Notes under the pieces: model-generated
The model's database searches: none
Told to the model about the DNA's origin: nothing
What the model saw: only the letters and a program-made list of their open reading frames with translations
Part shown: positions 16,792-25,219 of the stretch, piece after piece
How positions within the stretch are numbered: position 1 is the first letter of the stretch
Layout: every line of letters begins with the position of its first letter
Translations under genes and position numbers: made by a program
Source: Chromatiales bacterium
Lineage (GTDB): Bacteria; Pseudomonadota; Gammaproteobacteria; JAGRCI01
Direction of reading: 5' to 3'
Assembly: GCA_020445565.1 (NCBI GenBank)
Contig: JAGRGI010000090.1
Location: forward strand, 1-33,708
DNA: 33,708 nt

Positions 16792-17628
16792 GTGGTGCCG
16801 AGACCCATTCAACTCGCCGGTATGGTGCTCGCCCTGTGCGTCCCGGTGGTATCGGGGGCTCCGGCAGGCGGGGCCCCCCAACGTCCTGGCGTGCTCGAAC
16901 AAAAGCTGCTGCTTGCCGAACGCCTGCTGCAACGTCTGCCGCCGGCGGTTCGCAGCGTTCACTGGGAAACCCTCACGGGCCTGCGCCAACGCCTCGCCGA
17001 AGGTGAGCAATCCGCCCTGCTGGCGGAGGTGGACGTGCTGTTGGCGACGCTGGGGCGCAGCTACCGCGAGCGCGGGCAGGGAAAGTCCGATCAGGAACCG
17101 GTCTACAAGGAGCGCTACCAGACGCGCCTGGCCGAATTCGAGGCGTTTCGCGAGGCACTCGAAGAGGTGGCGGCGGAAAAGGTCGAGTCGGCTCGCAAGG
17201 TGCTGGATCGTGACGATCTCGAGCGGCGCGTCGCCGCCGCCCGTGCTCTGGCCGAGCAGGCACGCTATGCCGAGGCGCACACCATTCTCGACGGCGCTTA
17301 TCACAAGCTGGTTTTCGCACTCACCCGGCTCCGCGACAAGGAGACCGTGGAGTACCGTCTGAAATTTTCTAACGCGGAGGAGGAATATCTCTACGAACGC
17401 AGGCGTTATCAATCACAGAGGATGTTGATTCAGGTGGTCATGGCCGAGCGCGTCCGCACCAGCCCCACCGCGGAAAAAATGCGGTCTTTGATGGGCGAGG
17501 CGGAAAAAAAACACCAGCACGCGGGGGAGCTGGCGAAGTCGGGCAACATGGACGCGGCCCTGGTAGAAGAAGAATTGGCCGTGGAGGCGCTGGCCAGCGC
17601 TTTACGGTTGGCAGGTTTCTTCTTTTGA
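16792..17628 (+). CDS. Secreted helical-repeat protein, copy 2 of the local family
   Basis: A 278-residue, strongly helical exported protein. The signal is IQLAGMVLALCVPVVSGAPA. The family signature reads LRDKETVEYRLKF, then EEEYLYERRRYQSQRML; paired helices include RVAAARALAEQARYAEAHT and LDGAYHKLVFALTRL. It ends in FFF. No ATG is available near the start: it begins with one of two adjacent GTG codons (16792 or 16795), no ribosome binding site is visible, and the previous stop is only six bases away, so coupling to upstream translation is likely. It is closest to copy 4 at 32270 in the signature. Function unknown; it sits between the two pairs of small multihaem cytochromes. Confidence 0.83.
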   Translation: MVPRPIQLAGMVLALCVPVVSGAPAGGAPQRPGVLEQKLLLAERLLQRLPPAVRSVHWETLTGLRQRLAEGEQSALLAEVDVLLATLGRSYRERGQGKSDQEPVYKERYQTRLAEFEAFREALEEVAAEKVESARKVLDRDDLERRVAAARALAEQARYAEAHTILDGAYHKLVFALTRLRDKETVEYRLKFSNAEEEYLYERRRYQSQRMLIQVVMAERVRTSPTAEKMRSLMGEAEKKHQHAGELAKSGNMDAALVEEELAVEALASALRLAGFFF

Positions 17629-17648
17629 AGCCGTTCGAGAATATCGCG

Positions 17649-18548
17649 ATGCGTATCTACTTCCTGTTGGCAGGATTGATGTCCCTTGGGCCGATGCTGG
17701 TGTTGGTAGGTCTGTCCGGCCACCAGCCCGCCTGGGCCAGAGATCCGGTGGTATCCCAGCAGCCCGACGCCGTTCTGGGCCGCCTGGAGAACGTCAGTCG
17801 GTTGGTGATCACATCGACCGGCTCGCGCCGGGTCCAGGAAAGCGGCGATGCCGAGGCTATCGCGCTGCGGCGCAAGGCCATGGCATCCCTGGACGCGGCC
17901 CGCGCGAGCTACGATCGCGGCGACATGGCGGCTACCAATGCCAGCCTGCAACGGGCGACGGAGGAGATGTTCCGTGCCATCCGCCGCATCGGCACGGGAC
18001 AGGATGGCGAGGAGAAAAAACGCCGCGAATACGAATCCATGGCCAAGAGCGTGGATGTGCTGCTGGCGGCCGTCGAGCGTGTTGCGAACGAGAAAGGCGG
18101 GCAACGCATGGCCTTGCGCCGGGCGGCGGCCATCCGCGCCCGCGGCCAGGAGTCGGATCGGCTGGCGAAGGCCGGAAAGCTCGGCGAGGCCAGGCTCTTG
18201 CTTGACAGGGCCTACCAGGAAGCGCGAACCGAACTGGAGAAATTGCGTCACGGAGAGACCCTGGTCCGTTCGCTTTCGTTTGCCAGCAAGAAGGACGAAT
18301 ACCACTACGAATTGGATCGTAACGACACCCATCGGCTGCTGCTCAAGATCCTTTCCGAAGACAAAAAAACCGACGCCTATACACAAAAGCGCATCGACGG
18401 TTTCGTCAGCGAATCGGATGCCTTGCGCGGCCGCGCCGAACGCGAAGCCGGTGGCGGCGCCTACGATGCCGCGGTCCGAAGCCTGGAGGAATCCACCAAG
18501 GCGCTGCAACGGGCGATTCGCTCCGCTGGCGTATTCATTCCGGGATGA
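17649..18548 (+). CDS. Secreted helical-repeat protein, copy 3 of the local family
   Basis: A 299-residue exported helical protein: signal MRIYFLLAGLMSLG... to QPAWA, then SLDAARASYDRGDMAATNAS, and the signature LRHGETLVRSLSFASKKDEY. It closes with YDAAVRSLEESTKALQRAI, the same ending hairpin as copy 1. The ATG at 17649 gives a normal signal peptide; a TTG at 17625 that overlaps the preceding stop is a possible longer start. It has no cysteine in the mature part. The mixed TPR-like hairpins suggest a binding platform; no enzymatic motif is visible. Confidence 0.83.
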   Translation: MRIYFLLAGLMSLGPMLVLVGLSGHQPAWARDPVVSQQPDAVLGRLENVSRLVITSTGSRRVQESGDAEAIALRRKAMASLDAARASYDRGDMAATNASLQRATEEMFRAIRRIGTGQDGEEKKRREYESMAKSVDVLLAAVERVANEKGGQRMALRRAAAIRARGQESDRLAKAGKLGEARLLLDRAYQEARTELEKLRHGETLVRSLSFASKKDEYHYELDRNDTHRLLLKILSEDKKTDAYTQKRIDGFVSESDALRGRAEREAGGGAYDAAVRSLEESTKALQRAIRSAGVFIPG

Positions 18549-18558
18549 GGGAGGGTGA

Positions 18559-19080
18559 ATGAAACTACCTAAACCACGGCTGAGCCTGGCGCTGTTGTCG
18601 GCCCTTCTCGCAGGTACGGTCGGCGCCCAGTGGCTGCCTCTGGGCAAGGATCAGGTACATGATCCGCAAAGTCCGGTGATCGACATTCTTCAGGCTCCGG
18701 GTGAGGCCCTGTCCCAGTTGCCGCCGGACGATGCCGGCAACCATGTGCGATGGGTGGATGCGCTGCGCGGCGGCTATATCCAGCCGCGCAGCACGATCTT
18801 CGACAACACGCAGGTGCGACTGCTGGACCAGGATATCGTCATGCGCAATACCGGTTCCGCGGCCTATGTGCGCTTTCCCCATCGCGTGCATACCGAATGG
18901 TTGGATTGCAGCAATTGCCACGATTACCTGTTTCAACGCAAGGCCGGCGCCACGCGCATGAACATGCTCGGCATCCTGTCGGGCGAGGCTTGCGGGCGTT
19001 GCCACGGCGCGGTGGCCTTTCCGCTCACCGATTGCAAGCGTTGCCATAGCGTCCCCGCCGACGGGCAGGTCGGGCAATGA
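18559..19080 (+). CDS. Trihaem c7-type cytochrome (HTEWLDC type)
   Basis: A 173-residue exported protein, signal to about residue 23 (VGAQ). It shares the domain plan of 7473 and 15886: HDPQSPVIDILQAPGEALSQ, VRWVDALRGGYIQPR, LLDQDIVMRNTGSA, FPHRVHTEWLDCSNCH (C117), MNMLGILSGEACGRCH (C145) and CKRCH (C159). It lacks both the lipid anchor and linker of 7473 and the extra haem domain of 15886, so it is the plain form of the family and probably a soluble periplasmic carrier. GGGAGGGTGA immediately upstream is a strong ribosome binding site. It overlaps the next gene by four bases (ATGA). Confidence 0.93.
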   Translation: MKLPKPRLSLALLSALLAGTVGAQWLPLGKDQVHDPQSPVIDILQAPGEALSQLPPDDAGNHVRWVDALRGGYIQPRSTIFDNTQVRLLDQDIVMRNTGSAAYVRFPHRVHTEWLDCSNCHDYLFQRKAGATRMNMLGILSGEACGRCHGAVAFPLTDCKRCHSVPADGQVGQ

Positions 19081-19442
19081 AGCGGGTGTGGGGCGTGGCC
19101 TTTGCGTTGTTGCTCCCGGCGGGTGCCGCCGCGGAGTACGGCGATGTCGTGCTCAATCGCTATTCCGACGACGCCGGCATGCGACCGGTGGTGTTTCCCC
19201 ACTGGTTTCACCGCATGCGTTTTCGCTGCAAGGTTTGCCACCACGAGCTGGGATTCGAGATGCGCGTGGGCGCCAACGACGTCACCATGGAGGGCATCAT
19301 CCAGGGGCGTTACTGCGGCATGTGTCACAACGGCGACGTGGCTTGGTCGGCGGAAAACTGCGATTTGTGCCACAGCGGCCTGCCCGGTCTCAAAACCCAT
19401 ATCGTCGGTGGTCATCGCACCGGCGGGCCGGGGCGCTGGTAA
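19077..19442 (+). CDS. Small periplasmic trihaem c7-type cytochrome (EYGDV type), copy 2
   Basis: A 121-residue exported protein, cleaved near residue 19 to begin EYGDVVLNRYSDDAGMRP. Haem sites are CKVCH (C51), CGMCH (C80) and CDLCH (C95). Apart from the ends it is nearly the same as the product at 15469, including FPHWFHR, CHNGDVAWS and ENCDLCHSG, so one arose by duplication. The tail (HRTGGPGRW) differs. It overlaps the upstream trihaem gene and abuts the NHL gene, so it is tightly co-translated. Confidence 0.93.
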   Translation: MKRVWGVAFALLLPAGAAAEYGDVVLNRYSDDAGMRPVVFPHWFHRMRFRCKVCHHELGFEMRVGANDVTMEGIIQGRYCGMCHNGDVAWSAENCDLCHSGLPGLKTHIVGGHRTGGPGRW

Positions 19443-19448
19443 GTGCTC

Positions 19449-20504
19449 ATGCGCCTGCCGATCCTCATCGTGATTGTTGCGCTGCAAGCCTGCGCCACGG
19501 GGCCTCGCACTTTCCGTATCGCCGGCCTGCCCCCGGCGAACGCGACGACCGAGGTGGCGGTGTGGCCCAAGGGCGACAACGTGCCGCGTTTCGTCTACGT
19601 GGGCCAGCTCACCGGCGAGGACAACTTCGAAGGCGATGCCAGCATGAGCGGGGGCGAGTTCTTCGCCTGGCTGGTCGGCCTGGGCCAGGAACAGCGCGAG
19701 CCCATGCTGTTGCGCCGACCTCAGGGGGTGGCCGAAGACCAGGCCGGACGTGTCTGGGTCGCCGACGTGGGTCGGCAGGCAGTGTTCTTGTTCGATCCGG
19801 CTGCTGGCGAGCTGCGTGTGCACACTCAGGCTGGGGGCGGTGTGTCGTTCGTTTCGCCCGTGGGGTTGGTGCCCCTGGCGAATGGCGAGATTTTGGTCGC
19901 CGATGCCGATCTGGCGCAGGTGGTCCGCCTGTCCTCGGAGGGTACTCCCCTGAACCGTTTTGGCGAGGGGGTGCTGCTGCGGCCAACGGGTATCGCCGTG
20001 GACGAAACCGGCGGCCGGATCTACGTGGCCGATACCCGGGCCAACGCCATCCAGGTGTTCGATAACGTGGGCAATCCGCTGTATCGCTTCGGCGGTCAAG
20101 GTGCCGGCCTGGCACAGCTGAATGCACCCACCTATCTGACGATCAGCGACGGGCAGGTATTCGTCACCGACACGCTCAACGCCCGCGTCGAGGTCTTCGA
20201 TCTGGACGGCCATTTCCTGCGCAGCTTCGGCGAACGCGGTTTGTACATCGGCAACCTGACACGCCCCAAGGGAATCGCCGCCTCCGACGATGGCTTGATC
20301 TACCTGGTGGAGTCCTATTACGACTATCTGCTGGTGTTCGATCCCCAAGGGCATTTCCTTCTGCCCATCGGCGGCAGTGGCAGTGGGCCGGGGGAGTTCT
20401 CCCTCCCCAGCGGCGTCTGGGCAGGGCGCGGAGGTCGTGTCTATCTGTCGGATATGCTCAACGCCCGTGTGGCGGTTTTCCAGTTTCTGGGGGGCACGCC
20501 ATGA
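19449..20504 (+). CDS. NHL-repeat beta-propeller lipoprotein, second copy
   Basis: A 351-residue lipoprotein: MRLPILIVIVALQAC gives lipidated C15. Six NHL-like blades follow, for example RPQGVAEDQAGRVWVADVGR, SPVGLVPLANGEILVADADL, RPTGIAVDETGGRIYVADTR, APTYLTISDGQVFVTDTLNA, RPKGIAASDDGLIYLVESYY and LPSGVWAGRGGRVYLSDML. The overall plan equals the product at 8237, though this one has an extra region (about 45-75, DNFEGDASMSGGEFFAW) before the first blade. A GTG two codons upstream (19443) is an alternative start. It overlaps the undecahaem gene by four bases, so stoichiometric production with that cytochrome and complex formation at the outer membrane are likely (inference). Confidence 0.92.
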   Translation: MRLPILIVIVALQACATGPRTFRIAGLPPANATTEVAVWPKGDNVPRFVYVGQLTGEDNFEGDASMSGGEFFAWLVGLGQEQREPMLLRRPQGVAEDQAGRVWVADVGRQAVFLFDPAAGELRVHTQAGGGVSFVSPVGLVPLANGEILVADADLAQVVRLSSEGTPLNRFGEGVLLRPTGIAVDETGGRIYVADTRANAIQVFDNVGNPLYRFGGQGAGLAQLNAPTYLTISDGQVFVTDTLNARVEVFDLDGHFLRSFGERGLYIGNLTRPKGIAASDDGLIYLVESYYDYLLVFDPQGHFLLPIGGSGSGPGEFSLPSGVWAGRGGRVYLSDMLNARVAVFQFLGGTP

Positions 20505-22897
20505 GGGGCGTCCTGTCCATGCTCTCGCTGGCTGTGCTGTTGACCTGGCCCGCCGAGGCCGCGCGCATCTCCGATGTGCGCAATACCAAGCACAACCTCT
20601 CGGTCAGCGGTCCGGGGCCGGTAAAGGCCGTCAGCGAAAATCAGGTCTGCGTGTTTTGCCATACGCCCCATGGGGCCGAGAATATTCCCGCGGCGCCGCT
20701 CTGGAACCGGCAATTGTCCGGTGCTACCTACACGCCATACACCTCTGAGTCCATCGATGCCAACGATATCGCCGCCACACCGGGCGGCAGTTCCAAACTC
20801 TGCCTTTCCTGCCACGATGGCACCCTGGCGATCGGCGTTGTCAACGTGGCCAACGGTAACCTGAATGTCAGCTTCGATATGCAGGGCACGCATACCGGTG
20901 GAACCATGCCCGTAGGCGAAGGAGAGCTGACTGGATTCACCCGTCGGCTGGGTACCGATCTGCGCAACGATCACCCCATCTCGCTGACCTACGATGCCTC
21001 CCTGGCGGTGGCGGACGGTGAGTTGCGCAACCCCGCCGCGGTACCCCATATCGCCACGCGGGCACCGGGAGTGAAGCCCTCGGTTCCCCTGGAGGCCGGT
21101 AAGCTGGAATGTGTCAGTTGCCACGACCCGCATATTCGCGACACCGATCCCAATGTCAGCATCAAATTCTTGCGGCTGCACCGTTTCCAACAGGCGGCGC
21201 CGGTGGGTGGGCAATTCAACGAGAACGACGACATCGTCTGTCTGGCCTGCCATGACAAGCTCGGGCCGGTCTGGGCCCGCTCCGCCCATGCCGATCCGGC
21301 CGTGGCCAATGAGACCTACAAGGCCGGGCCGGCGCAGCTACGGGAGTTTCCGGCAAATACCGCGGTGTGGGAGGCGTCCTGCCTGAATTGCCACGATACC
21401 CACACGGTGCAGGGGTCGCGGCGCCTGTTGCGTGAGGGTACCGATGCCCTGGGTTCGCTGACGCTGCCCCGCAGCGGCGGTGAGCCGGCCATCGAGTCCA
21501 CCTGCTATCAATGCCATACCACCGGCGCGGAGTCGGTGCTCAACAGCAACACCGAGGTGCCCAACATCCGCACCGATTTTCAGTTGCCACGCCACATGCC
21601 CATCACCAGCGACGAACAGTTGGCAGGCCAGGAAATCCACGACATCGTCGATGCCGATTTCGTCGAGCCGCAAAGTCGGCTGGGCAAGATCGACAACACC
21701 CAGCGTCATGTGGAATGCACCGACTGTCACAATCCCCATCGCCTGCAACGCAACCGTTTGTTCAATGCAACCGGGGGCACGGTGGCGGGCACCCATGATC
21801 ACGACGGTGTTACCCACAGCAACATTGCCTCCGGGGTGCTGCGTGGCGGCTGGGGTGTGGAGCCCAACTACGGCAGCACCAGCTTCTTCGATCTGCCGAC
21901 CAGTTACACCGTCAAGCGCGGCGACGGCGGCGATGGCGCCAGCGTCTCCGCGGCCAGCCCCTGGGTGACGCGGGAATACCAGATCTGTCTGAAATGCCAT
22001 TCCGACTATGGCTATAGCGACAACAATATCCTGCCGGTTGGCAACCGGCCGGAATTGGGCGACTCCGGCGGTACCACCAGCCCAGGCGTAAACGGCCTCT
22101 CGCAGTACACCAACCAGGCACGCGAGGTTCAGGCGCCGATCACTCACCAGGGCGAAGGTACCAAACCGAACAGTGGCGCGGGGGCGGCTTTCGCGGACAA
22201 CAATCACCGTTCCTGGCATCCCGTGGTGGGCGCCACCGGCCGCAGCGGCGTGCTGCGCAACGACGGTCGCGAGTCCATCGCCGGCAATTGGGAGCCCCCC
22301 TTCGACAATGGCGTGGGCGTGCAGACCATGTATTGCAGCGATTGTCACGGATCGTCCACCGGACCCGGCACCGTGGTGCCGCTGGGCGGCGAGAACGGCA
22401 ACCCCTGGGGGCCCCATGGATCGACCCACGATTTTCTTTTAAAGGGTGAATGGACCAAGGACACTGGCACCGGACGGCCCAACGATCTGTGCTTCAAGTG
22501 CCACGACTACGATGTCTACGCCGGCGGAGACCGCAGCGTGGACAGCGGGTTTGGCCGTGGCGACAACCTGCACGGTCTTCACTTCGAAAAGATCGACGGC
22601 AATCGCGTGAAGTGCATGTGGTGCCATGTGGCGGTGCCGCACGGCTGGAAGAACAAGGGCTTGCTGGTCAATCTCAACGATGTGGGGCCGGAGGCGGGCC
22701 TGCCGCCGGGAACGGAGGTCACCATCGGCTCCGATGCACAGGTCTACAACCAGGAACCCTACTACTGGAACGCCAAGCTCAAGATTCGCAATTTCGCCGT
22801 GGCTGGGGACTGGCGCGACGACAATTGCGGCTCGGCCAGCGGCAATCCGGATGTGGGCAAGGATTGGATGAGGGCGGTATGTCAGAATCCACCCTAG
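20501..22897 (+). CDS. Undecahaem cytochrome with N-terminal OmcE-like tetrahaem module
   Basis: A 798-residue exported cytochrome (signal to about AEA, residue 20) with eleven CxxCH sites, first cysteines at 50, 101, 204, 247, 294, 335, 406, 496, 612, 664 and 705. Residues 25-255 match the tetrahaem gene at 11757 along their length: NTKHNLS with H31, VCVFCHTPHGA, APLWNRQL, LCLSCHDGT, LGTDLRNDHPIS, ECVSCHDPH and VCLACH. The other seven haems follow with wider spacing, including CTDCHNPH and CMWCHVAVPHGW; the last ~90 residues have none. Such large cytochromes act at or outside the outer membrane. An undecahaem protein ending a ten-gene operon recalls UetJ of 'Ca. Tenderia electrophaga' from memory. 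The ATG overlaps the NHL stop, and its own end overlaps the ResB-like gene by 19 bases. Confidence 0.93.
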   Translation: MRGVLSMLSLAVLLTWPAEAARISDVRNTKHNLSVSGPGPVKAVSENQVCVFCHTPHGAENIPAAPLWNRQLSGATYTPYTSESIDANDIAATPGGSSKLCLSCHDGTLAIGVVNVANGNLNVSFDMQGTHTGGTMPVGEGELTGFTRRLGTDLRNDHPISLTYDASLAVADGELRNPAAVPHIATRAPGVKPSVPLEAGKLECVSCHDPHIRDTDPNVSIKFLRLHRFQQAAPVGGQFNENDDIVCLACHDKLGPVWARSAHADPAVANETYKAGPAQLREFPANTAVWEASCLNCHDTHTVQGSRRLLREGTDALGSLTLPRSGGEPAIESTCYQCHTTGAESVLNSNTEVPNIRTDFQLPRHMPITSDEQLAGQEIHDIVDADFVEPQSRLGKIDNTQRHVECTDCHNPHRLQRNRLFNATGGTVAGTHDHDGVTHSNIASGVLRGGWGVEPNYGSTSFFDLPTSYTVKRGDGGDGASVSAASPWVTREYQICLKCHSDYGYSDNNILPVGNRPELGDSGGTTSPGVNGLSQYTNQAREVQAPITHQGEGTKPNSGAGAAFADNNHRSWHPVVGATGRSGVLRNDGRESIAGNWEPPFDNGVGVQTMYCSDCHGSSTGPGTVVPLGGENGNPWGPHGSTHDFLLKGEWTKDTGTGRPNDLCFKCHDYDVYAGGDRSVDSGFGRGDNLHGLHFEKIDGNRVKCMWCHVAVPHGWKNKGLLVNLNDVGPEAGLPPGTEVTIGSDAQVYNQEPYYWNAKLKIRNFAVAGDWRDDNCGSASGNPDVGKDWMRAVCQNPP

Positions 22898-23898
22898 GCC
22901 GCTTGCCGGCAATTGTGGTGTCCTCGCGGCTCACCCTGGCGGGTTCACTGCTGCTCGGTGCGGGATTGGTCTGGCAGCAGATTCGGCCCGAGGCAGGTGC
23001 CTGGGCCGTGACCCTGTCCCTGCTGGTTCTGGGAACGAATCTGCTCGCCGCGCTGCTATGGGACAAACGCCTGCGCGGGCATCCGGCACTTTTCCTGTTT
23101 CATGTCGGACTGTTGTTGATCGGCGTCCTGGCCGGCTGGGGTCAGCTCGCGGAATTCAAGGGCCGGCTCGTGCTGGCCGAGGGGCAGCAGTTTCACCCCT
23201 CCCTGGTGGAGACCGTGGAGCATGGTCCCATGCACCCGTCGTTGCCTCAGGAGGGGAGATTTCGCCAGGGGGCGGTGGCGGTGGACTACCGCGCCGGAAT
23301 GCACCGCGGCCGTACCCACAGCCAGTTACGCTTTGCCGACGGGCGGGATGTTCACGTGGGCGACGATATTCCGCTGCTGGTGGATGGTTATCGTTTCTAC
23401 ACCACATCCAACAAGGGGTTCGCGGCCTACCTGGAGTGGACATCCAGCGATGGCACGGTCGAACTGGGCGTGGTGCACCTGCCCTCCTACCCGATACGGG
23501 AGATGACCCAGTTCAACCGCTGGCGGACGCCCGCTGGAGAAGATCTGGAGTTTTCCCTGGACCTGCCGGTCATCGAGCGCGGCCAGGACTGGCGTCTCTC
23601 GCGGGACGTTGCGCGGGAAACACCCTTGCTGATTCGCGCAGCAGGGAAGACCTGGCAACTGGCCCCCGGCGAGCGTCTGGCCATGGGCGGCGGTTCGCTG
23701 TGCTTCATGGATGTCGGTCTCTGGCTGGGTTACCGCGTCCACCACGATCCGGCTCTGCCCTGGCTGTTCAGCGCCGCGCTGATTACCCTGGCGACGCTGG
23801 CCTGGTTTCTGGTCTCCACCTGGACGAGGGAACGTGCCCGTCAGGCATCGTCGCAGCAGGTGCTGCGTCGAAGCTGGGCAAAGGCGGTGGGCCTATGA
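22879..23898 (+). CDS. resB: Compact ResB-like cytochrome c biogenesis protein
   Basis: A 339-residue membrane protein with ResB topology: three N-terminal membrane helices (about 13-30, 39-60 and 67-88), a large periplasmic domain, and one C-terminal helix (about 294-315). Visible landmarks are GHPALFLFHVGLLLIGVLAG, VDGYRFYTTSNKGFAAYLEW and VGLWLGYRVHHDPALPW. In System II, ResB and CcsA/ResC together move haem out and attach it to CxxCH motifs. At 339 residues it is well short of the usual ResB (roughly 450-600), as in the reduced ResB-like proteins found inside multihaem loci. Overlap with the undecahaem gene and with ccsA suggests haem loading dedicated to these cytochromes. Confidence 0.85.
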   Translation: MSESTLGRLPAIVVSSRLTLAGSLLLGAGLVWQQIRPEAGAWAVTLSLLVLGTNLLAALLWDKRLRGHPALFLFHVGLLLIGVLAGWGQLAEFKGRLVLAEGQQFHPSLVETVEHGPMHPSLPQEGRFRQGAVAVDYRAGMHRGRTHSQLRFADGRDVHVGDDIPLLVDGYRFYTTSNKGFAAYLEWTSSDGTVELGVVHLPSYPIREMTQFNRWRTPAGEDLEFSLDLPVIERGQDWRLSRDVARETPLLIRAAGKTWQLAPGERLAMGGGSLCFMDVGLWLGYRVHHDPALPWLFSAALITLATLAWFLVSTWTRERARQASSQQVLRRSWAKAVGL

Positions 23899-24662
23899 TG
23901 GGTTCCGAAGCCATCTGGGCGATCGTCGGCAGCGGCTTTTATGCCCTCGGCACGGGGCTGGCCTTCAAGACCGACAGTCCCTGGGTGGGGCGCATGGTGC
24001 TGAACGGCGCGATTTTCGTCGCCCTCGCCATCGGCTTGCGCTGGCACGCGGTGGGGCATGGCCCCTTTCTGACGCTGTACGAGATCCTGCTCAGCAGCCT
24101 GTTCAGTCTGGGCCTGATCTACGGTATCGCGCATCTGTTGTCTCCCGCCGTGCGGTCTGCCTGTCCGACGGTTTGCGGTGTTCTTCTGCTGTTGGGGGTC
24201 TGGCTGCTGATCGCCGAGCCCCGTCCCACACCGCTACCCGCCACTTACGAAAACCCCTGGTTGTGGTTGCACGTACTCGTGGGGAAGTTGTTCCTGGGCT
24301 GTTCACTGATCGCCGCCGGGCTTGCCCTGGCGGCGGCCGCGGCGACCGGCGAGGAGCGCGGGCGGCGCGATGAGGCTGCATGGCAATGGCTGCTCGCCGC
24401 CCTGGTGTTCCACAGCGCCATGTTGGTCGCCGGGGCCGTTTGGGCGCAGGACGCCTGGGGGCGCTACTGGGCCTGGGACCCCTTGGAGACCTGGGCCTTC
24501 GGTACTTGGTTGTTCATGGTGGCGGTGCTGCATGCCCGCCGCAGCGTGCCGCTGTCTGCGCGACTCGGACGCCTATTGATCGTCGCGGTTTTCGTGCTCG
24601 CCTTTCTCACCTTTTTCGGTGTGCCCTTCGTCAGTCTGGCGCCCCACAAGGGGGCCGTATGA
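23895..24662 (+). CDS. ccsA: CcsA/ResC-type haem lyase subunit
   Basis: A 255-residue polytopic membrane protein with about eight helices and the diagnostic tryptophan-rich haem-handling motif WAQDAWGRYWAWDPLETWAF (about 192-211). Conserved histidines precede and follow it: GHGPFLTLYEI near residue 54, WLHVLVGKLFLG, VFHSAML, and LAPHKGA near the end. Known CcsA proteins display haem to the periplasm at the WWD segment for attachment to apocytochromes. ATG at 23895 overlaps the stop of the ResB-like gene, and its own stop overlaps the next start (ATGA). The size is normal for minimal CcsA proteins. Confidence 0.93.
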   Translation: MMGSEAIWAIVGSGFYALGTGLAFKTDSPWVGRMVLNGAIFVALAIGLRWHAVGHGPFLTLYEILLSSLFSLGLIYGIAHLLSPAVRSACPTVCGVLLLLGVWLLIAEPRPTPLPATYENPWLWLHVLVGKLFLGCSLIAAGLALAAAAATGEERGRRDEAAWQWLLAALVFHSAMLVAGAVWAQDAWGRYWAWDPLETWAFGTWLFMVAVLHARRSVPLSARLGRLLIVAVFVLAFLTFFGVPFVSLAPHKGAV

Positions 24663-25219
24663 GGGTGCGGCGGCGAAGTCGGTGGGTCGTCGGTCTGCTC
24701 GGCGCGGTGGTGCTCTCGGGCCTGCTGGTGCAATGGTTGCCGCAACGCACTCGCGATAGGGTTGCCGATCCCGTTCCTGTTTTTTCGGCCATGGCGTCGG
24801 CGCCCTTGGGTGATGAGGAGCGCCTGGCCGAAATCGACAGACTCTTTTCCCTGGCGGTTGACGATTTGCAAGCCGGCCGGGCGGAGCAGGCGCTGTCCGC
24901 ATTGGAGCAAGTGTTGGTATTGGCCCCAAGCCTGGTGGATGCCCATGTCAACGCCGGATTTGCCCTGATCGACCTGGCACGTTTTGACGCTGCGCAGGAG
25001 CATTTCCGGCTTGCTACCCGGCTGAAGCCGCTGCAAGCGAACGCCTACTACGGTCAAGCGCTGGCCTACGAGGCTGAAGCGGATCTGGAGCTGGCACTCG
25101 GCGCCATGCGTACCTACGTGCATCTGAGCGAGGCGGATTCCGCCCATACCCGGCGCGCCTGGTCGGCGATCTGGGAATGGCAGGCGCGCCTGGCCGAACG
25201 CAGCGGACAGGGAGGCTGA
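24659..25219 (+). CDS. Membrane-anchored TPR protein
   Basis: A 186-residue protein with one N-terminal membrane helix (WVVGLLGAVVLSGLLVQWL) and two or three TPR units: RAEQALSALEQVLVLAPSLVD, AHVNAGFALIDLARFDAAQE and AYYGQALAYEAEADLELAL. Its place directly behind ResB/CcsA recalls the TPR parts of CcmH/NrfG, which hold apocytochromes during haem attachment; by analogy it may present CxxCH proteins to CcsA, though this is inference. It overlaps ccsA at its start and the sensor kinase at its stop, each by a few bases. Confidence 0.82.
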   Translation: MRVRRRSRWVVGLLGAVVLSGLLVQWLPQRTRDRVADPVPVFSAMASAPLGDEERLAEIDRLFSLAVDDLQAGRAEQALSALEQVLVLAPSLVDAHVNAGFALIDLARFDAAQEHFRLATRLKPLQANAYYGQALAYEAEADLELALGAMRTYVHLSEADSAHTRRAWSAIWEWQARLAERSGQGG

